Below are positions 63,628 to 64,000 of a DNA stretch of 64,000 bases, one piece after another; positions within the stretch are counted from its first letter, which is position 1, and the number at the start of each line of letters is the position of its first letter. The notes beneath the pieces are model-generated. The model saw only the letters and a program-made list of their open reading frames with translations. It was not told where the DNA came from and did no database searches. The stretch is from Thalassobaculum_A sp040219215. Lineage in GTDB: Bacteria > Pseudomonadota > Alphaproteobacteria > Thalassobaculales > Thalassobaculaceae. The stretch spans positions 1-64,000 of the forward strand of contig NZ_JAVJSX010000007.1 in the NCBI RefSeq assembly GCF_040219215.1, written 5' to 3'. The translations under genes and the position numbers were made by a program.

Positions 63628-64000
63628 ATGAGCGCATCGCATCCCACGCTCCGCAGCCAACTGGCCGGCGATGAACTGGTGGTCGCCCCCGGCATCTACG
63701 ACGCCCTGTCGGCACTGATCGCGTCTCAGGCCGGGTTCGGAACGCTGTACCTGTCGGGCGCGTCGATCGCCTACACCCGCTACGGCATGCCGGACATCGG
63801 GCTGATCGGCATGGCCGAGGTGGCCGACACCCTGACCGCGATCACCGACCGGGTCGCCACCCCGGTGATCGTCGACGGCGACACCGGCTTCGGCAACGCC
63901 CTGAACGTGATCCGAACGGTACGCAGCTTCGAACGTTGCGGCGCCCAGGCGATCCAGCTCGAAGACCAGGCCATGCCGAAGCGCTGCGGCCATCTCGCCG
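63628..64000 (+). CDS. Isocitrate lyase/PEP mutase superfamily lyase 2 (3' partial)
   Basis: From ATG 63628 (GCGAGGA upstream) the frame stays open to the window edge, giving 124 residues. These match the same superfamily: LVVAPGIYDALSALIA, YLSGASIAYTRYGMPD, Mg2+ site VDGDTGFGNALN and LEDQAMPKRCGH. The active-site loop reads KRCGH rather than KKCGH and the metal motif GDTG rather than IDTG, so specificity may differ from the upstream paralogue. Same strand and short spacing suggest one operon under site D. Confidence 0.88.
   Translation, partial: MSASHPTLRSQLAGDELVVAPGIYDALSALIASQAGFGTLYLSGASIAYTRYGMPDIGLIGMAEVADTLTAITDRVATPVIVDGDTGFGNALNVIRTVRSFERCGAQAIQLEDQAMPKRCGHLA

Overview
The window is uniformly GC-rich and densely coded. 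Gene content points to an alphaproteobacterium, probably of the Rhodospirillales/Thalassobaculales type. The evidence is a RegB/RegA (PrrB/PrrA, ActS/ActR) redox two-component pair, TRAP transporters, PleD-like REC-GGDEF signalling and many PuuE-like deacetylases and TTG/GTG starts behind good Shine-Dalgarno sequences. No tRNA, rRNA, CRISPR array, insertion sequence or phage gene was seen.

Region 1 (1-25 kb) is an extracellular matrix locus. It holds the parts of a Wzx/Wzy-type exopolysaccharide pathway: a polymerase-like membrane protein, a flippase, an initiating polyprenyl-phosphate sugar transferase, three glycosyltransferases, a sugar epimerase, an FkbM methyltransferase, a Wzc-like co-polymerase/tyrosine kinase, a Wza-like lipoprotein and an outer-membrane beta-barrel. 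Interleaved are three very large paralogous proteins made of RTX nonapeptide repeats followed by a seven-unit FG-GAP/VCBS propeller. The first of these is cut by the left window edge. They are probably secreted and may bind or organise the polysaccharide.

Region 2 (25.3-37.9 kb) is signalling. A protein with a degenerate EAL-like domain is transcribed away from the export genes. Next come regA and regB, two large hybrid histidine kinases that each end in two receiver domains and an HPt domain, a REC-GGDEF diguanylate cyclase overlapping the second kinase, and a stand-alone receiver protein. The arrangement suggests phosphorelay input into cyclic-di-GMP, plausibly controlling the neighbouring polysaccharide genes.

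Region 3 (38-42.3 kb) is a two-gene RND efflux system (adaptor and pump) without its outer-membrane factor.

Region 4 (42.3-64 kb, cut by the right edge) is a compact catabolic island of short divergent operons. It encodes an intradiol dioxygenase, two amidases, three PuuE-like deacetylase/cyclic-amide hydrolases, an isochorismatase-like hydrolase, two MmgE/PrpD proteins, a fumarate-reductase-like flavoprotein, a TRAP transporter, a nitroreductase-methyltransferase fusion, a hydantoinase-like amidohydrolase, a GntR/FCD regulator, an AtuA-like/DUF4387 pair and two tandem PEP-mutase/isocitrate-lyase-family lyases. Four intergenic regions of this island share a 13-base palindrome (GTCAACTGTTGAC, or a 1-2 base variant). 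It is the likely operator of the GntR protein and would tie the island into one regulon. The enzyme set suggests uptake and hydrolytic opening of a cyclic amide or ureide, or another N-containing ring, followed by carbon-carbon cleavage. The substrate cannot be named from sequence, and this island is the best candidate here for an undescribed pathway.
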